Shown one piece after another: positions 14,030 through 21,095 of a stretch of DNA of 26,959 nucleotides. The stretch is from Trueperaceae bacterium (GTDB lineage: Bacteria > Deinococcota > Deinococci > Deinococcales > Trueperaceae), in NCBI GenBank assembly GCA_029210865.1, contig JARGGE010000001.1:1-26959 (forward strand), read 5' to 3'. Both the position numbers and the translations under genes were made by a program. A model generated the notes under the pieces. The model made no database searches. It saw only the letters and a program-made list of their open reading frames with translations, and was not told the DNA's origin. Each line of letters opens with the position of its first letter. Position 1 is the stretch's first letter.

Positions 14030-14955
14030 AGTACCGCCGCTTGGGCTCGACCGAGATGCCCGTCTCCGTCGTCGGGATCGGCACCTGGCAGTTCGGAGGC
14101 GAGTGGGGCCATGACTACCAGGTGGCCGAAGTGCGCGCCATCCTCGACCGGGCTCGGGAGCTGGGCGTCAACCTCCTCGACACCGCCGAGTGCTACGGCG
14201 ACCACGTCTCCGAGCGGCTGATCGGCGAGGCCATCGAGGGCCGCCGCGACGAGTGGTTCGTCGCCACCAAGTTCGGCCACCGCTACACGGGCGACTTCCA
14301 GCGCGACCAGCTGTGGTCGGCCGACGAGGTCCTCCGGCAGCTCGACGCCTCGCTCGAGGCGCTCCGCACCGACCACGTCGACCTCTACCAGTTCCACTCC
14401 GGCTCACACGACGCCTTCGAGAACGCCGACCTGTGGGCGGCGCTGGCCGAACAGGTGTCCGCGGGCCGCATCCGCCATCTGGGGATCTCGATCGGCAGGA
14501 ACGACGACGTGGACCAGACGAGCCGCGCGCGCGACGTCGGGGCCGAGGCGATCCAGGTGGTCTACAACCGGCTGGACCGGACGCCCGAGCAGGACGTCTT
14601 CCCCGTCTGTCAGGACCACGACCTGGGCGTGCTGGCCCGCGTGCCGCTGGCGAGCGGGTTCCTCAGCGGCCGGTACCGCCCTGGCGCGACCTTCGACGAC
14701 GCGAGCGACGTGCGCTCCCGGCACGACCCGACCACCGTCCAACGCAAGCTCGAGGAAGCCGACCGGATCCGCCGCGACGAGGTGCCCGAGGGCGTGGCCA
14801 TGGCGACGTGGGCGCTGGCCTGGTGCCTTCAGCACCCCGCGGTCACCTGCGTCATCCCCGGGTGCAAGAGCGTCGCGCAGGTCGAGGCCAACGCCCACGC
14901 GGCCGACCTCGACCTGGTGCGCGACGACCACCCGCAGGCGGTGACCAAGGGTTAG
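14026..14955 (+). CDS. Aldo/keto reductase
   Basis: 309-residue NADPH-dependent oxidoreductase with an intact (beta/alpha)8 AKR fold. The catalytic tetrad is visible: D52 and Y57 (LLDTAECYGDHVSE), K82 (VATKFGH) and H124 (LYQFHSG). Further AKR landmarks are RRLGSTEMPVSVVGIGTWQF at the start, GRIRHLGISIG, VYNRLDRTPEQDVF, GVLARVPLASGFLSGRY and the cofactor-binding end WCLQHPAVTCVIPGCKSVAQVEAN. It reduces aldehydes or ketones, sugars or quinone-like carbonyls; the exact substrate is not determinable. ATG 14026 has a GAGGAGG site 5 nt upstream. Stop is TAG. Transcribed away from the GNAT pseudogene. Confidence 0.94.
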   Translation: MKYRRLGSTEMPVSVVGIGTWQFGGEWGHDYQVAEVRAILDRARELGVNLLDTAECYGDHVSERLIGEAIEGRRDEWFVATKFGHRYTGDFQRDQLWSADEVLRQLDASLEALRTDHVDLYQFHSGSHDAFENADLWAALAEQVSAGRIRHLGISIGRNDDVDQTSRARDVGAEAIQVVYNRLDRTPEQDVFPVCQDHDLGVLARVPLASGFLSGRYRPGATFDDASDVRSRHDPTTVQRKLEEADRIRRDEVPEGVAMATWALAWCLQHPAVTCVIPGCKSVAQVEANAHAADLDLVRDDHPQAVTKG

Positions 14956-15143
14956 GGCGCGGCGTCCGAACGGCCTCGGTCGGCGACCCGGCGCTCGGTC
15001 GGTAGGTCGGGCGTGGCACGAGCGGGCATGACGTTTGCACCTCACCCTCTCCGTGCGGCGAGGGCTACGCTTCACCCGCATCGACCGGCCGCCGCCGTAC
15101 CCGACGACAGGTCATCGCAGTCGGAGGCGCGACCATCGCGAAC

Positions 15144-15620
15144 GTGACCGTCGTGTCGATCAACGCACTCGCCTTAGGGTGCCTCGTCTTCTCGTTCAGC
15201 CGGGATCGGACCAAGACGGCGCAGGCGCCGCGCATCGCCCGGCGCTCGGCCACCGGGCTGCTGCCCACGCTGCTGCTCATCCTGGTCCTCATCGCGCTGA
15301 TGCTCGCGTTCGTGCCACCGGCGACGATCGGACGCCTCGTCGGGTCGGGCAGCGGCGTCGCCGGTGTCGGCATCGCCGGCTTCCTCGGTTCGGTGCTCCA
15401 CATCCCGGCGCTGCTCGCGTTCCCGCTCGGGGCCTCGTTCCTGCGGAGCGGCGCGTCGACGACGGTCGTGGCCGTCTTCATCACGACGCTGACGATGGTC
15501 GGCCTGGTGACGCTGCCGCTCGAGATCGAGTTGCTCGGCCGTCGCTTCGCGCTGCTTCGCAACGGGCTGAGCCTCGTCGCCGCCCTGCTCATCGGCCTGT
15601 TCGTGGGCGTGGTCCTGTGA
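15144..15620 (+). CDS. Half-size permease 1 (COG0701/ArsP-like)
   Basis: 158-residue membrane protein with four or so helices: VVSINALALGCLVFSF, TGLLPTLLLILVLIALMLAF, GVAGVGIAGFLGSVLHIPALLAFPLG and VVAVFITTLTMVGLVTLPLEIELLG. It resembles one half of the YraQ/ArsP-type predicted permeases (DUF318), in which two inverted halves make one transporter. The next gene encodes the other half and overlaps it by GTGA, so a heterodimer is likely. Listed start GTG 15144. A GGAGG site at 15123-15127 is too far from it but ideally placed for codon 15135, which is ATC, in frame and three codons earlier, suggesting either a rare ATC start or a mutated ATG. Confidence 0.75.
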   Translation: MTVVSINALALGCLVFSFSRDRTKTAQAPRIARRSATGLLPTLLLILVLIALMLAFVPPATIGRLVGSGSGVAGVGIAGFLGSVLHIPALLAFPLGASFLRSGASTTVVAVFITTLTMVGLVTLPLEIELLGRRFALLRNGLSLVAALLIGLFVGVVL

Positions 15621-16204
15621 ACGGCACCGCCGCGCACGTGCCGGCGGGCGCCACGGGCGCCCAGCGCGCACCCGCCGCGGGCCGCGCCTGGCTCCTCCTG
15701 GCCGGTGTGCTCGTCATCGCGACGCTGCTCCTAGTCCTCTTCCCGGACCGGCGCGCGCCCGCCACCGACGTCTTCTGGACGTTCCTCGTCGAGATGCTCA
15801 CCGTGATCCCGGCCGTCCTGATCATCATGGGCGCGTTCGCGGTGTGGGTCCCCAAGGAGATGATCACGCGCCACCTGGGGCGCAGCGCCGGCGCGCGCGG
15901 CCTGGCGCTCGCGCTCCTGCTGGGAACCCTGCCGACCGGCCCGCTGTACGCGGCCTTCCCGTTCATCCGTGGGCTGCTGGACAAGGGTGCCTCGCTCAGG
16001 AACGCCTTCGCCTTGATGGCGGCGTGGGCCTGCATCAAGCCCCCTCAAGAGCTCTTCGAGATCCAGTTCCTCGGCTGGCGCTTCGCGCTCGCCCGGCTCC
16101 TGATCACCCTCGCCGTCGTCATCGCGCTCGCCCACGTCTTCCCGCTGCTGCTCGCCGACCCGACGGGTGGCGCCGATCGCGAGGCGAGCGAAGCCACGGC
16201 GTAG
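15617..16204 (+). CDS. Half-size permease 2 (COG0701/ArsP-like)
   Basis: 195-residue partner of the preceding permease. Helices: WLLLAGVLVIATLLLVLF, FWTFLVEMLTVIPAVLIIMGAF, GARGLALALLLGTLPTGPLYAAF, and ALARLLITLAVVIALAHVFPLLL. The conserved blocks WVPKEMITRHLG, GTLPTGPLYAAFPFIRGLL-DKGASLRNAF and KPPQELFEIQFLGWRF are typical of this permease group. GTG 15617 overlaps the upstream stop (GTGA), the mark of co-translation of two subunits. Transported compound unknown (arsenical, sulfur or metal species have been proposed for the wider family). Stop TAG. Confidence 0.8.
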   Translation: MNGTAAHVPAGATGAQRAPAAGRAWLLLAGVLVIATLLLVLFPDRRAPATDVFWTFLVEMLTVIPAVLIIMGAFAVWVPKEMITRHLGRSAGARGLALALLLGTLPTGPLYAAFPFIRGLLDKGASLRNAFALMAAWACIKPPQELFEIQFLGWRFALARLLITLAVVIALAHVFPLLLADPTGGADREASEATA

Positions 16205-16215
16205 CCGCACCCGGT

Positions 16216-16247
16216 AGCCGAAGCCCGAGGCGCCCGCGGCGTCGGCT
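16216..16247. terminator. Hairpin between convergent permease 2 and DinB-like genes
   Basis: AGCCGAAGCC (16216-16225) pairs with GGCGTCGGCT (16238-16247) with one mismatch and a 12-nt loop. It lies 12 nt after the permease stop. No T-run on either side, so any termination would be of the GC-hairpin kind. The repeat is seen; the role is inferred. Confidence 0.45.
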
Positions 16248-16289
16248 CGTGGTCGCCGAGCGGATCCGCCACGACGCCGTGCCCGAGGC

Positions 16290-16763
16290 TCAGCCTCGCA
16301 GCCGCCCCCGCGACTCCTGCTCGGGGTGCTGCACCAGGTAGGCCAGCCAGCCGGCGACCGTCAGGTCGCCGAGGTCGTTGTGCCGCACGACGGTGGCCGG
16401 ATCGACCCCCGCCTCGTGCAAGCGACCGACCAGCGCGACCGTCTCGGCCCGCGTCTCCGCGAAGGCACGCCGGAGCGCGGGGACCCCGGCGGCCTCGTCG
16501 GGGCGGTAAGCGTGGTGGCCGTCCTCGACGAACGGCTCGCCGAGCGCGACGCGCAGGCGTCGCTGACCCCAACGCTCGATCCCCACCCAGTGGGCGATCG
16601 CGTCGCGGTGGCCGGGCGTGTCGGAGGCGCTCGCCAGGCGCGCGTCCATGCGCGCCGCCGAGACCTCGAGCTCGGCGGCGAGCCGCTCGAGCCCCTTGCC
16701 CCGCGCGGCGCGCTCGGCCATGGGGCGACGGACGAGTCCGATCAGGCGCTGAAGGAGGCTCAT
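16290..16763 (-). CDS. DinB-like four-helix-bundle protein
   Basis: 157-residue, helix-rich protein resembling the DinB/YfiT-type fold, which includes metal-binding thiol-dependent transferases. Supporting features are HWVGIERWGQRRLRVALG with an early histidine, a long helix AFAETRAETVALVGRLHEAG, and the end VRHNDLGDLTVAGWLAYLVQHPEQES, where a late histidine would be the third metal ligand. ATG 16763 (MSLLQRLIGLVRRP) is the most natural start; the longer reading to 16874 has no homology-like sequence. No clear ribosome site. The family call is moderate. Confidence 0.65.
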   Translation of the reverse strand: MSLLQRLIGLVRRPMAERAARGKGLERLAAELEVSAARMDARLASASDTPGHRDAIAHWVGIERWGQRRLRVALGEPFVEDGHHAYRPDEAAGVPALRRAFAETRAETVALVGRLHEAGVDPATVVRHNDLGDLTVAGWLAYLVQHPEQESRGRLRG

Positions 16764-17001
16764 GGACCCATCGTCGCATGGGGGTTGCGGCGAGCGCGTC
16801 GGACCGCACGCGGACGCCACGCCGGTGGCCTCCCTTGGCGTGGGGGCCTCCGGCTCGTGGGGCCGCGGGTCCACCCCTCCGTGAGAAGCGCAACGACCCC
16901 GATCGCGAACGTGCTATGACCTTCCGGAACACCGCCATCACATGCCCGTCCCCCGGCAAGCGCCATCCAAGCCGGGTGCGTCGGGGCGAGAGGACGCGAC
17001 C

Positions 17002-17376
17002 ATGGACGTACGCCGACCCGCCGATGCAGGCAAGGCCTTCGAGATGCTCTTCGCCGCAGGCGACCTCGAGGGGCTGATGGAGCTGTACGAGCCCGATGCC
17101 GTCTTCACCAACGCGCGGGGCGCCCACGCCGGATCGGTCGCGATCCGGAACGTGCTCCAGGGGTACCTCAACACGGGCGCCTCCATCCGCATGAACGAGT
17201 CGGTGGCGTTCGAGGCGGGCGAACTGGCGCTCGTCCACTGGTCGTGGACGATGACCTTCCCCGACGGCCGCACCGCGGAAGGCGCCACGGCCGAGGTCCT
17301 TCGCAAGTCCGCGGACGGCACTTGGAGGTTCGTCATCGACAACCCCGATGGGCCTGCCCTGATCGGTCACCCCTGA
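17002..17376 (+). CDS. SnoaL-like / DUF4440 (NTF2-fold) protein
   Basis: 124-residue small alpha+beta cone-fold protein: FEMLFAAGDLEGLMELYEPDAVFTN at the N-terminus, IRNVLQGYLNTGASIRM, then beta strands LALVHWSWTMTFPDGRTAEGATAEVLRK and DGTWRFVIDNPDG. This pattern (ageing 'A-G-D-L-..-Y-..-D-A-V-F' helix plus 'ADGTWRFVIDNP') is typical of SnoaL-like/ketosteroid-isomerase-like proteins of unknown substrate. ATG 17002 is favoured by the GAGAGG site about 9 nt upstream; the longer frame from 16942 adds unstructured sequence. The gene runs directly into the GNAT remnant, 1 nt away. Confidence 0.85.
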   Translation: MDVRRPADAGKAFEMLFAAGDLEGLMELYEPDAVFTNARGAHAGSVAIRNVLQGYLNTGASIRMNESVAFEAGELALVHWSWTMTFPDGRTAEGATAEVLRKSADGTWRFVIDNPDGPALIGHP

Positions 17377-17377
17377 A

Positions 17378-17726
17378 TCGGCCCAGCCCACACGCTCGGC
17401 CGGTCGCGCGGTCGGCACCGCCATGACCTGCTGCATCGACGGCGTCGTCCTGATCTTCGACGTCGCCACGCGCCCGAGCCACCAACGCCGTGGCGTCGGC
17501 GAAGCGATGAGCTGGTGCGCCGTGAACCACGGCATCGAGGCTGCATGCGACCTCGCCTTCTTGCAGGTCACGCCCGCTGGCCGGCCTCTACGAGCGTTTG
17601 GGGTTCCAGCACGTCACCGAGCGGCTCGCCGAGCCGAAGCTCGCGACCCTCGACCGACGCCACTTCGGCACGCTCCGGCCTCGTCACGTCGACGCGCTCG
17701 TGCTCTTGCCCCTCGACGAACCCTGA
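17378..17726 (+). pseudogene. GNAT acetyltransferase remnant, 5'-deleted and frameshifted
   Basis: A fragment starts without any start codon of its own (GRAVGTAMTCC is the beta-strand end). It continues through IDGVVLIFDVATRPSHQRRGVGEAM, containing the acetyl-CoA Q/R-x-x-G-x-G loop, to LAFLQVTPAG. Near 17585 the frame breaks, and the next frame carries GLYERLGFQHVTERLAEPKL ... VDALVLLPLDEP to a TGA at 17724. The upstream two thirds of the domain are gone, replaced by the end of the SnoaL-like gene, so a deletion joined the two. Confidence 0.75.
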
Positions 17727-17784
17727 GGGCGCCAGGTCCGAACGTCGCTCGCCCGGACCCTCCGCGGGCGCGCCCGGCGTCGCC

Positions 17785-17790
17785 TAGACT
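17785..17790 (+). promoter_or_regulatory. -10 box of a leaderless promoter before the DUF2277 gene
   Basis: TAGACT (TANNNT) ends 6 nt before the ATG at 17797 and no ribosome site is present, matching leaderless promoters. No convincing -35 box. Confidence 0.5.
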
Positions 17791-17796
17791 CCCGTC

Positions 17797-18066
17797 ATGT
17801 GTCGGAACATCCAGCAGCTCCGCGGCGCCGAGCCGCCCGCCACCGACGCCGAGGTTCGCGACGCGGCGCTCCAGTTCGTGCGCAAGGTCAGCGGCTACCG
17901 CACGCCGTCGGCCGCCAACGCGGCCACATTCGAGACCGCGGTCGACGACGTCGCCACGGCCGTGCGCCGGCTGCTCGACGGCCTCACCCCCGGACCCGGC
18001 TCCAAACCGGTCACGCCGCTGCAGCGACGGCGCGCGGCGGCGCCAGCGTCAACGCAGCGCCGCTGA
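17797..18066 (+). CDS. DUF2277 family protein
   Basis: 89-residue protein. The start MCRNIQQLRGAEPPATDAEV, then ALQFVRKVSGYRTPSAAN and FETAVDDVATAVRRLLDGL match the DUF2277 family throughout; these are small helical proteins with an invariant MCRNI start and unknown function. The C-terminal tail (PGSKPVTPLQRRRAAAP) is extra and basic. A leaderless start is implied by the -10 box at 17785. Convergent with the S33 hydrolase, 16 nt apart. Confidence 0.88.
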   Translation: MCRNIQQLRGAEPPATDAEVRDAALQFVRKVSGYRTPSAANAATFETAVDDVATAVRRLLDGLTPGPGSKPVTPLQRRRAAAPASTQRR

Positions 18067-18082
18067 AGGACGGTCCGCGCCG

Positions 18083-19552
18083 TTAGCCTCCGCTCGTCGC
18101 CGCCACCACCTCGTCGAGCAGGCCGGCGTACTCCGCCGGCCGCTCGAAGTTGGCGCGGTGGCTCGAGGCCTCGAACACCACCCAGTGCTTCTCGGGCGCC
18201 TGCAGCGCCTCGAACCACTCCTGCGCCGGCTCCACGCGGCCGCGCGCCTCGTGCCGGCCCATCACCACCCAGACGGGCACCTCGAGCGCCGGGACCTGCT
18301 CGCGAAAGTCGAGCTCCTGGAGCTGCGGGTACAGGCGGGCGAAGGAGTCGGCGAGCCCGCGCACCGCGCCGATGCGCTCCATCATGTCGAACTCGGGTCG
18401 AAAGATCGTCGCCGTCATCTCGGTGCGGCCGTCGAACTCCGGGTACGGGTTGAGCGAACGCTCGGCCCCCACGATGACCGGGTACGTGGCGACCGGCTCG
18501 GCGTAGGGCGGCGGGCCCATCGCCTCGAGGCGCTCGACGAGCGCCGTGTCGCCGCGCTCGCGCGCCCAGGCCAGGGTGTCGTCGTAGAAGAGGCGGTCGG
18601 TCTCGCGGACGTCGACCATCATCCCGGTCGCGACGAGCGCGTGGTACGGCTCGGGCCGCTGCTGCGCAGCCAAAGTGGCGGGGATCGTGCCCCACGACTG
18701 CCCCGCCAGGTAGATGCGTTCGTGTCCGAAGCGCTCCGCGAGCAGCTCGCTCAGCTCGATGGTGTCGGCCACCACCTGCTCCAGCGTCAGCGTCTCGGCA
18801 GGGGCGAAGGCCGGGTACGACTTCCCGCTCCCCCGCTGGTCCCAGGTCACGACCACGAAGCGCTCCTCCAGCCCGGTGTCGAGCCGCATGGCGCCGATGT
18901 CGGTGCCACCCGGCCCGCCGGCGAGGTGCAGCAGCACCGGCAGGTCCGTACTGCGCCCGCGGATCATGAGCGCCTGTTCGTGCCCGCCGCTCGTGGCCGT
19001 CGTGAGCTCCGCGATGCTCCCCGGCACGACGTTGCCGTCGGCGCCCAGGATGGGCGCGGTGCTGGCCGGCCGCGCGATCACGACGGCCACGGCCGTGGCG
19101 ACGATGGCGAGGGCGGACGCGGCGACCCAGCCGCCCACACCCATCGGTCGGGCGACCGCCACGCCGAAGCGGGGCGCCACACCAAACCCGACGAGCGTCC
19201 CGAGCAGCATCGGGACCACGGTCAGCAGCCACTGCGGCGCCCGTCCGAGCAGGAAGGCGAGCACGTGGAGCATCCCGGCCGAAGCGGGTGCGTCGACCGT
19301 CGGGCCCCTGGCGCCCATGCGCGCCACCTCGAAGACGGCGACGAACGCCGCGGGCGCGAGGAGGAGCGCCCAGCGGCTACCGGTCGCGACCCCGACGACG
19401 AGGCCGACGGCGAGCGCGACCGCCATCGTGGCGAGCGCGTGGGTGGTGGTGAAGGGTCCCCGCGGCGTGAGCCAGGCGCTCGCCAAGGCGAACGCGAGCA
19501 CCACGGCGGCGGCGACGAGCGGAACGGGACGTGCGAACGGGGTCGTGGCCAT
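18083..19552 (-). CDS. Membrane-anchored alpha/beta hydrolase (peptidase S33-like)
   Basis: 489 residues. The first about 160 form some five transmembrane helices (e.g. VPLVAAAVVLAFALASAW, ALATMAVALAVGLVVGV, WLLTVVPMLLGTLVGFG, VAASALAIVATAVAVVI). The rest is an extracytoplasmic proline-iminopeptidase-type hydrolase: oxyanion motif AGGPGG (HGGPG in most relatives), VVVTWDQRGSGKSYP, nucleophile S286 in GQSWGT, and H465 in SSHRANFERP. The acid position reads MGRHEARGR, where relatives have Asp, so E435 would have to serve. ATG 19552 has GGGAGG about 7 nt upstream. Divergent from the GNAT at 19701 across a repeat-rich 148-bp region. Confidence 0.9.
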   Translation of the reverse strand: MATTPFARPVPLVAAAVVLAFALASAWLTPRGPFTTTHALATMAVALAVGLVVGVATGSRWALLLAPAAFVAVFEVARMGARGPTVDAPASAGMLHVLAFLLGRAPQWLLTVVPMLLGTLVGFGVAPRFGVAVARPMGVGGWVAASALAIVATAVAVVIARPASTAPILGADGNVVPGSIAELTTATSGGHEQALMIRGRSTDLPVLLHLAGGPGGTDIGAMRLDTGLEERFVVVTWDQRGSGKSYPAFAPAETLTLEQVVADTIELSELLAERFGHERIYLAGQSWGTIPATLAAQQRPEPYHALVATGMMVDVRETDRLFYDDTLAWARERGDTALVERLEAMGPPPYAEPVATYPVIVGAERSLNPYPEFDGRTEMTATIFRPEFDMMERIGAVRGLADSFARLYPQLQELDFREQVPALEVPVWVVMGRHEARGRVEPAQEWFEALQAPEKHWVVFEASSHRANFERPAEYAGLLDEVVAATSGG

Positions 19553-19564
19553 CGATCAGCCTCC

Positions 19565-19670
19565 CAATGCGGGCGTCGAGCGTCTCCCGGATCGGGGCGC
19601 GTCGCGACGTCCGCCGCCCCGCATTGAGCCACACATCGGCCTCCGGCATCCGGGAACGACGTCCCGGATC
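19565..19670. promoter_or_regulatory. Repeat-rich divergent intergenic region (candidate operators)
   Basis: Between the hydrolase (minus, 19552) and GNAT (plus, 19701). Elements: CAATGCGGG (19565-19573) inverted as CCCGCATTG (19618-19626); TCCCGGATC twice (19585-19593 and 19662-19670); its inverse ATCCGGGA at 19648-19655, forming with the second copy an 8-bp-arm, 6-nt-loop palindrome (19648-19669); and CGTCGCGACG (19600-19609). Likely shared control of both genes. The elements are seen; no regulator is identified. Confidence 0.5.
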
Positions 19671-19700
19671 TGGTGCGAACCACCGGATGGGCGAGGGTCC

Positions 19701-20252
19701 ATGATGGCCTCGATGGACTACGCCACCGGGTACGAGACTCAAGAGGTCGCGCTCGTCGACCTGTTCGCCACCACCTTCGCCATGGCCTTCGGCGCGGACG
19801 AGGGTGCGCTGATCGCCGATCTGGTGCGCGACCTGCTGACCACCACGGCCGAAGGCGACCTCGTCCGCGTCGCCGCCAGCGAGGACGGGTCGCTCGTCGG
19901 GGCCGTCCTGTTCTCGCGCCTGACGTACGACCAGGACCCTAGAACCGTGTTCGTGCTGGCCCCCGTGTTCGTGGCCGCGGAGCGCCAGGGCCTGGCGATC
20001 GGTCAGGCGCTCATCACCCACGGCCTGAGCGCGCTGCGCCACGCCGGCGTTGACGTCGTGGTGGTCTACGGCGACCGTGGCTTGTACGCCAAGGTCGGCT
20101 TCGCGCCGATCACCGAGGCGGCCGTTCGGGCGCCCTTCGAGCTGAGCCACCCGGAGGGCTGGTCGGGGACGTCGTTGACCGATTGCGCCTTGACGCCGCT
20201 GATCGGCCCCGCACGGTGCGTGCCTGCTCTGGACCGTCCCGATTATTGGTAA
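19701..20252 (+). CDS. GNAT-family N-acetyltransferase
   Basis: 183-residue (or 179 from the third ATG at 19713) acetyltransferase, complete. The N-terminal part is YATGYETQEVALVDLFATTF; then VGAVLFSRLTYDQDPRTVFVL, APVFVAAERQGLAIGQALI with the acetyl-CoA Q-x-x-G-x-G/A-type loop, GVDVVVVYGDRGLYAKVGFAPI, and PEGWSGTSLTDCALTPLIGP. This is the YhbS-like GNAT subgroup found widely in bacteria; acceptor unknown. GCGAGGG lies 3 nt before ATG 19701, so 19713 has the better ribosome-site spacing. Unlike the two other GNAT genes in the window, it is intact. Confidence 0.9.
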   Translation: MMASMDYATGYETQEVALVDLFATTFAMAFGADEGALIADLVRDLLTTTAEGDLVRVAASEDGSLVGAVLFSRLTYDQDPRTVFVLAPVFVAAERQGLAIGQALITHGLSALRHAGVDVVVVYGDRGLYAKVGFAPITEAAVRAPFELSHPEGWSGTSLTDCALTPLIGPARCVPALDRPDYW

Positions 20253-20296
20253 GGGCTCGCGAGCACCACGGCGTCCTTCGCCGCCAATGCCGACGC

Positions 20297-20337
20297 GCGG
20301 TCGACCCGTCGCACGGTTCGGCGCACGGGTCGACCGC
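20297..20337. terminator. Perfect 13-bp inverted repeat between convergent genes
   Basis: GCGGTCGACCCGT (20297-20309) and its exact complement (20325-20337) around a 15-nt loop, lying between the GNAT stop (20252) and the end of the collagen-like gene (20376). No T-run; a bidirectional GC hairpin terminator is the simplest reading. Confidence 0.6.
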
Positions 20338-20375
20338 AGCGACGTCGTCCTAGGCCGACGGTCCTGCCGTCGGGC

Positions 20376-20675
20376 TCACAGCGCCAACCACTGCCACACG
20401 GCACCGTCCCAGTAGAGAGCGAAGTGCTTCGTCATCCCGTTGGCGCTGGTGAAGTCCCAGACGCCCGTCTCGGGCGCCCCTGGGTTGAGGGGCCAGGTGT
20501 ACCCGGTGGTACCGAAGTCGATCTCGCCGTCGACGTCGTTGGCCTGCACCGCGACGTACTGGCCGAGGGCTGGCGCGGCCGGCAGCACCACGCGCTGCGC
20601 ACCGATCACGAGCAGGTGCGTCTCTTCGGTCGTGGCGGGCACGACGTACTGGCTGGTCACGAGCGTCCGGTTCAC
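20376..20675 (-). CDS. Collagen-like protein, C-terminal part (3' fragment)
   Basis: The nominal frame starts at MNRTLVTSQY, but the coding frame continues upstream through collagen triplets (GPQGEPGPEGLQGERGPRGE, then IGPQGPAGVV) to about 20795. The C-terminal globular part (YVVPATTEETHLLVIGAQRVV, ALGQYVAVQANDVDGEI, WPLNPGAPETGVWDF, FALYWDGAVWQWLAL) is beta-rich and probably trimerises or caps the fibre, as in other bacterial collagen-like or tail-fibre-like proteins. It and the 5' fragment (20672-21067) are one gene broken by a one-base deletion. Confidence 0.75.
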   Translation of the reverse strand: MNRTLVTSQYVVPATTEETHLLVIGAQRVVLPAAPALGQYVAVQANDVDGEIDFGTTGYTWPLNPGAPETGVWDFTSANGMTKHFALYWDGAVWQWLAL

Positions 20676-21067
20676 GACGCCGGCCGGGCCCTGCGGACCG
20701 ATCTCGCCGCGCGGCCCACGCTCGCCCTGGAGCCCCTCCGGGCCCGGCTCGCCCTGCGGTCCTGGCGCGCCGTCGGCGCCGGCCGGCCCGCGGGTCCCGG
20801 CTCGCCCTGCGGCGCTTGCGGCCCGGGTTCGCCCTGCGGTCCCTGCGGTCCGGGGACCGCGGCGATGCCGGCGACTTCAGCGGCGACGGTGTCGATGCGG
20901 CCGTCGAGCATCGCGAAGTTGTGGTTCATGCGGTCGGCTTCGATGGGGTCGCCGGCGCGGAAGACGATCAGGCCGGGCGCCACCTGGGCGACGCCGACCA
21001 CCAGGGCCGCGGCGCCCAGCGTGGCGACGGCGACGCGGCAGAGGGCGCGCGTGCGGGCGTGGGGCAT
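20672..21067 (-). CDS. Collagen-like surface/secreted protein, N-terminal part (5' fragment, frameshifted)
   Basis: Starts MPHARTRALCRVAVATLGAA with a hydrophobic export segment, followed by a short stalk (PIEADRMNHNFAMLDGRID) and Gly-X-Y repeats (GPQGPQGEPGPQ, APQGEPGPAG). After GEPGPAG a single missing base near 20786-20800 throws the reading into basic nonsense (RPAPTARQDRR...), while the next frame keeps the collagen repeats and the C-terminal domain. The region is GGGCCGGCCGGCGCC-like and slippage-prone. One triplet also reads APQ instead of GPQ. The whole gene, 20376-21067, is 692 nt, one short of 231 codons. A ribosome site (GAGAGG) precedes ATG 21067. Confidence 0.78.
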   Translation of the reverse strand: MPHARTRALCRVAVATLGAAALVVGVAQVAPGLIVFRAGDPIEADRMNHNFAMLDGRIDTVAAEVAGIAAVPGPQGPQGEPGPQAPQGEPGPAGRPAPTARQDRRASRARRGSRASVGRAARSVRRARPAS

Positions 21068-21095
21068 CGGGTCCTACCTCTCGGAAGCGGGCACG

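Noticed and set aside
16284..16298. CGAGGC-TCA-GCCTCG hairpin at the DinB stop
   Set aside because: It contains the stop codon and last codons of the gene; likely coding coincidence, and the hairpin at 16216-16247 is a better terminator candidate.
17423..19627. A 734-codon plus-strand open frame
   Set aside because: It is mostly the GC-rich antisense of the S33 hydrolase on the minus strand; only its first codons belong to the GNAT remnant.
20376..21067. Phage tail-fibre gene, suggested by collagen repeats and a tail-fibre-like C-terminus
   Set aside because: No other phage genes are nearby and the protein has its own export signal, so a cellular collagen-like surface protein is likelier.
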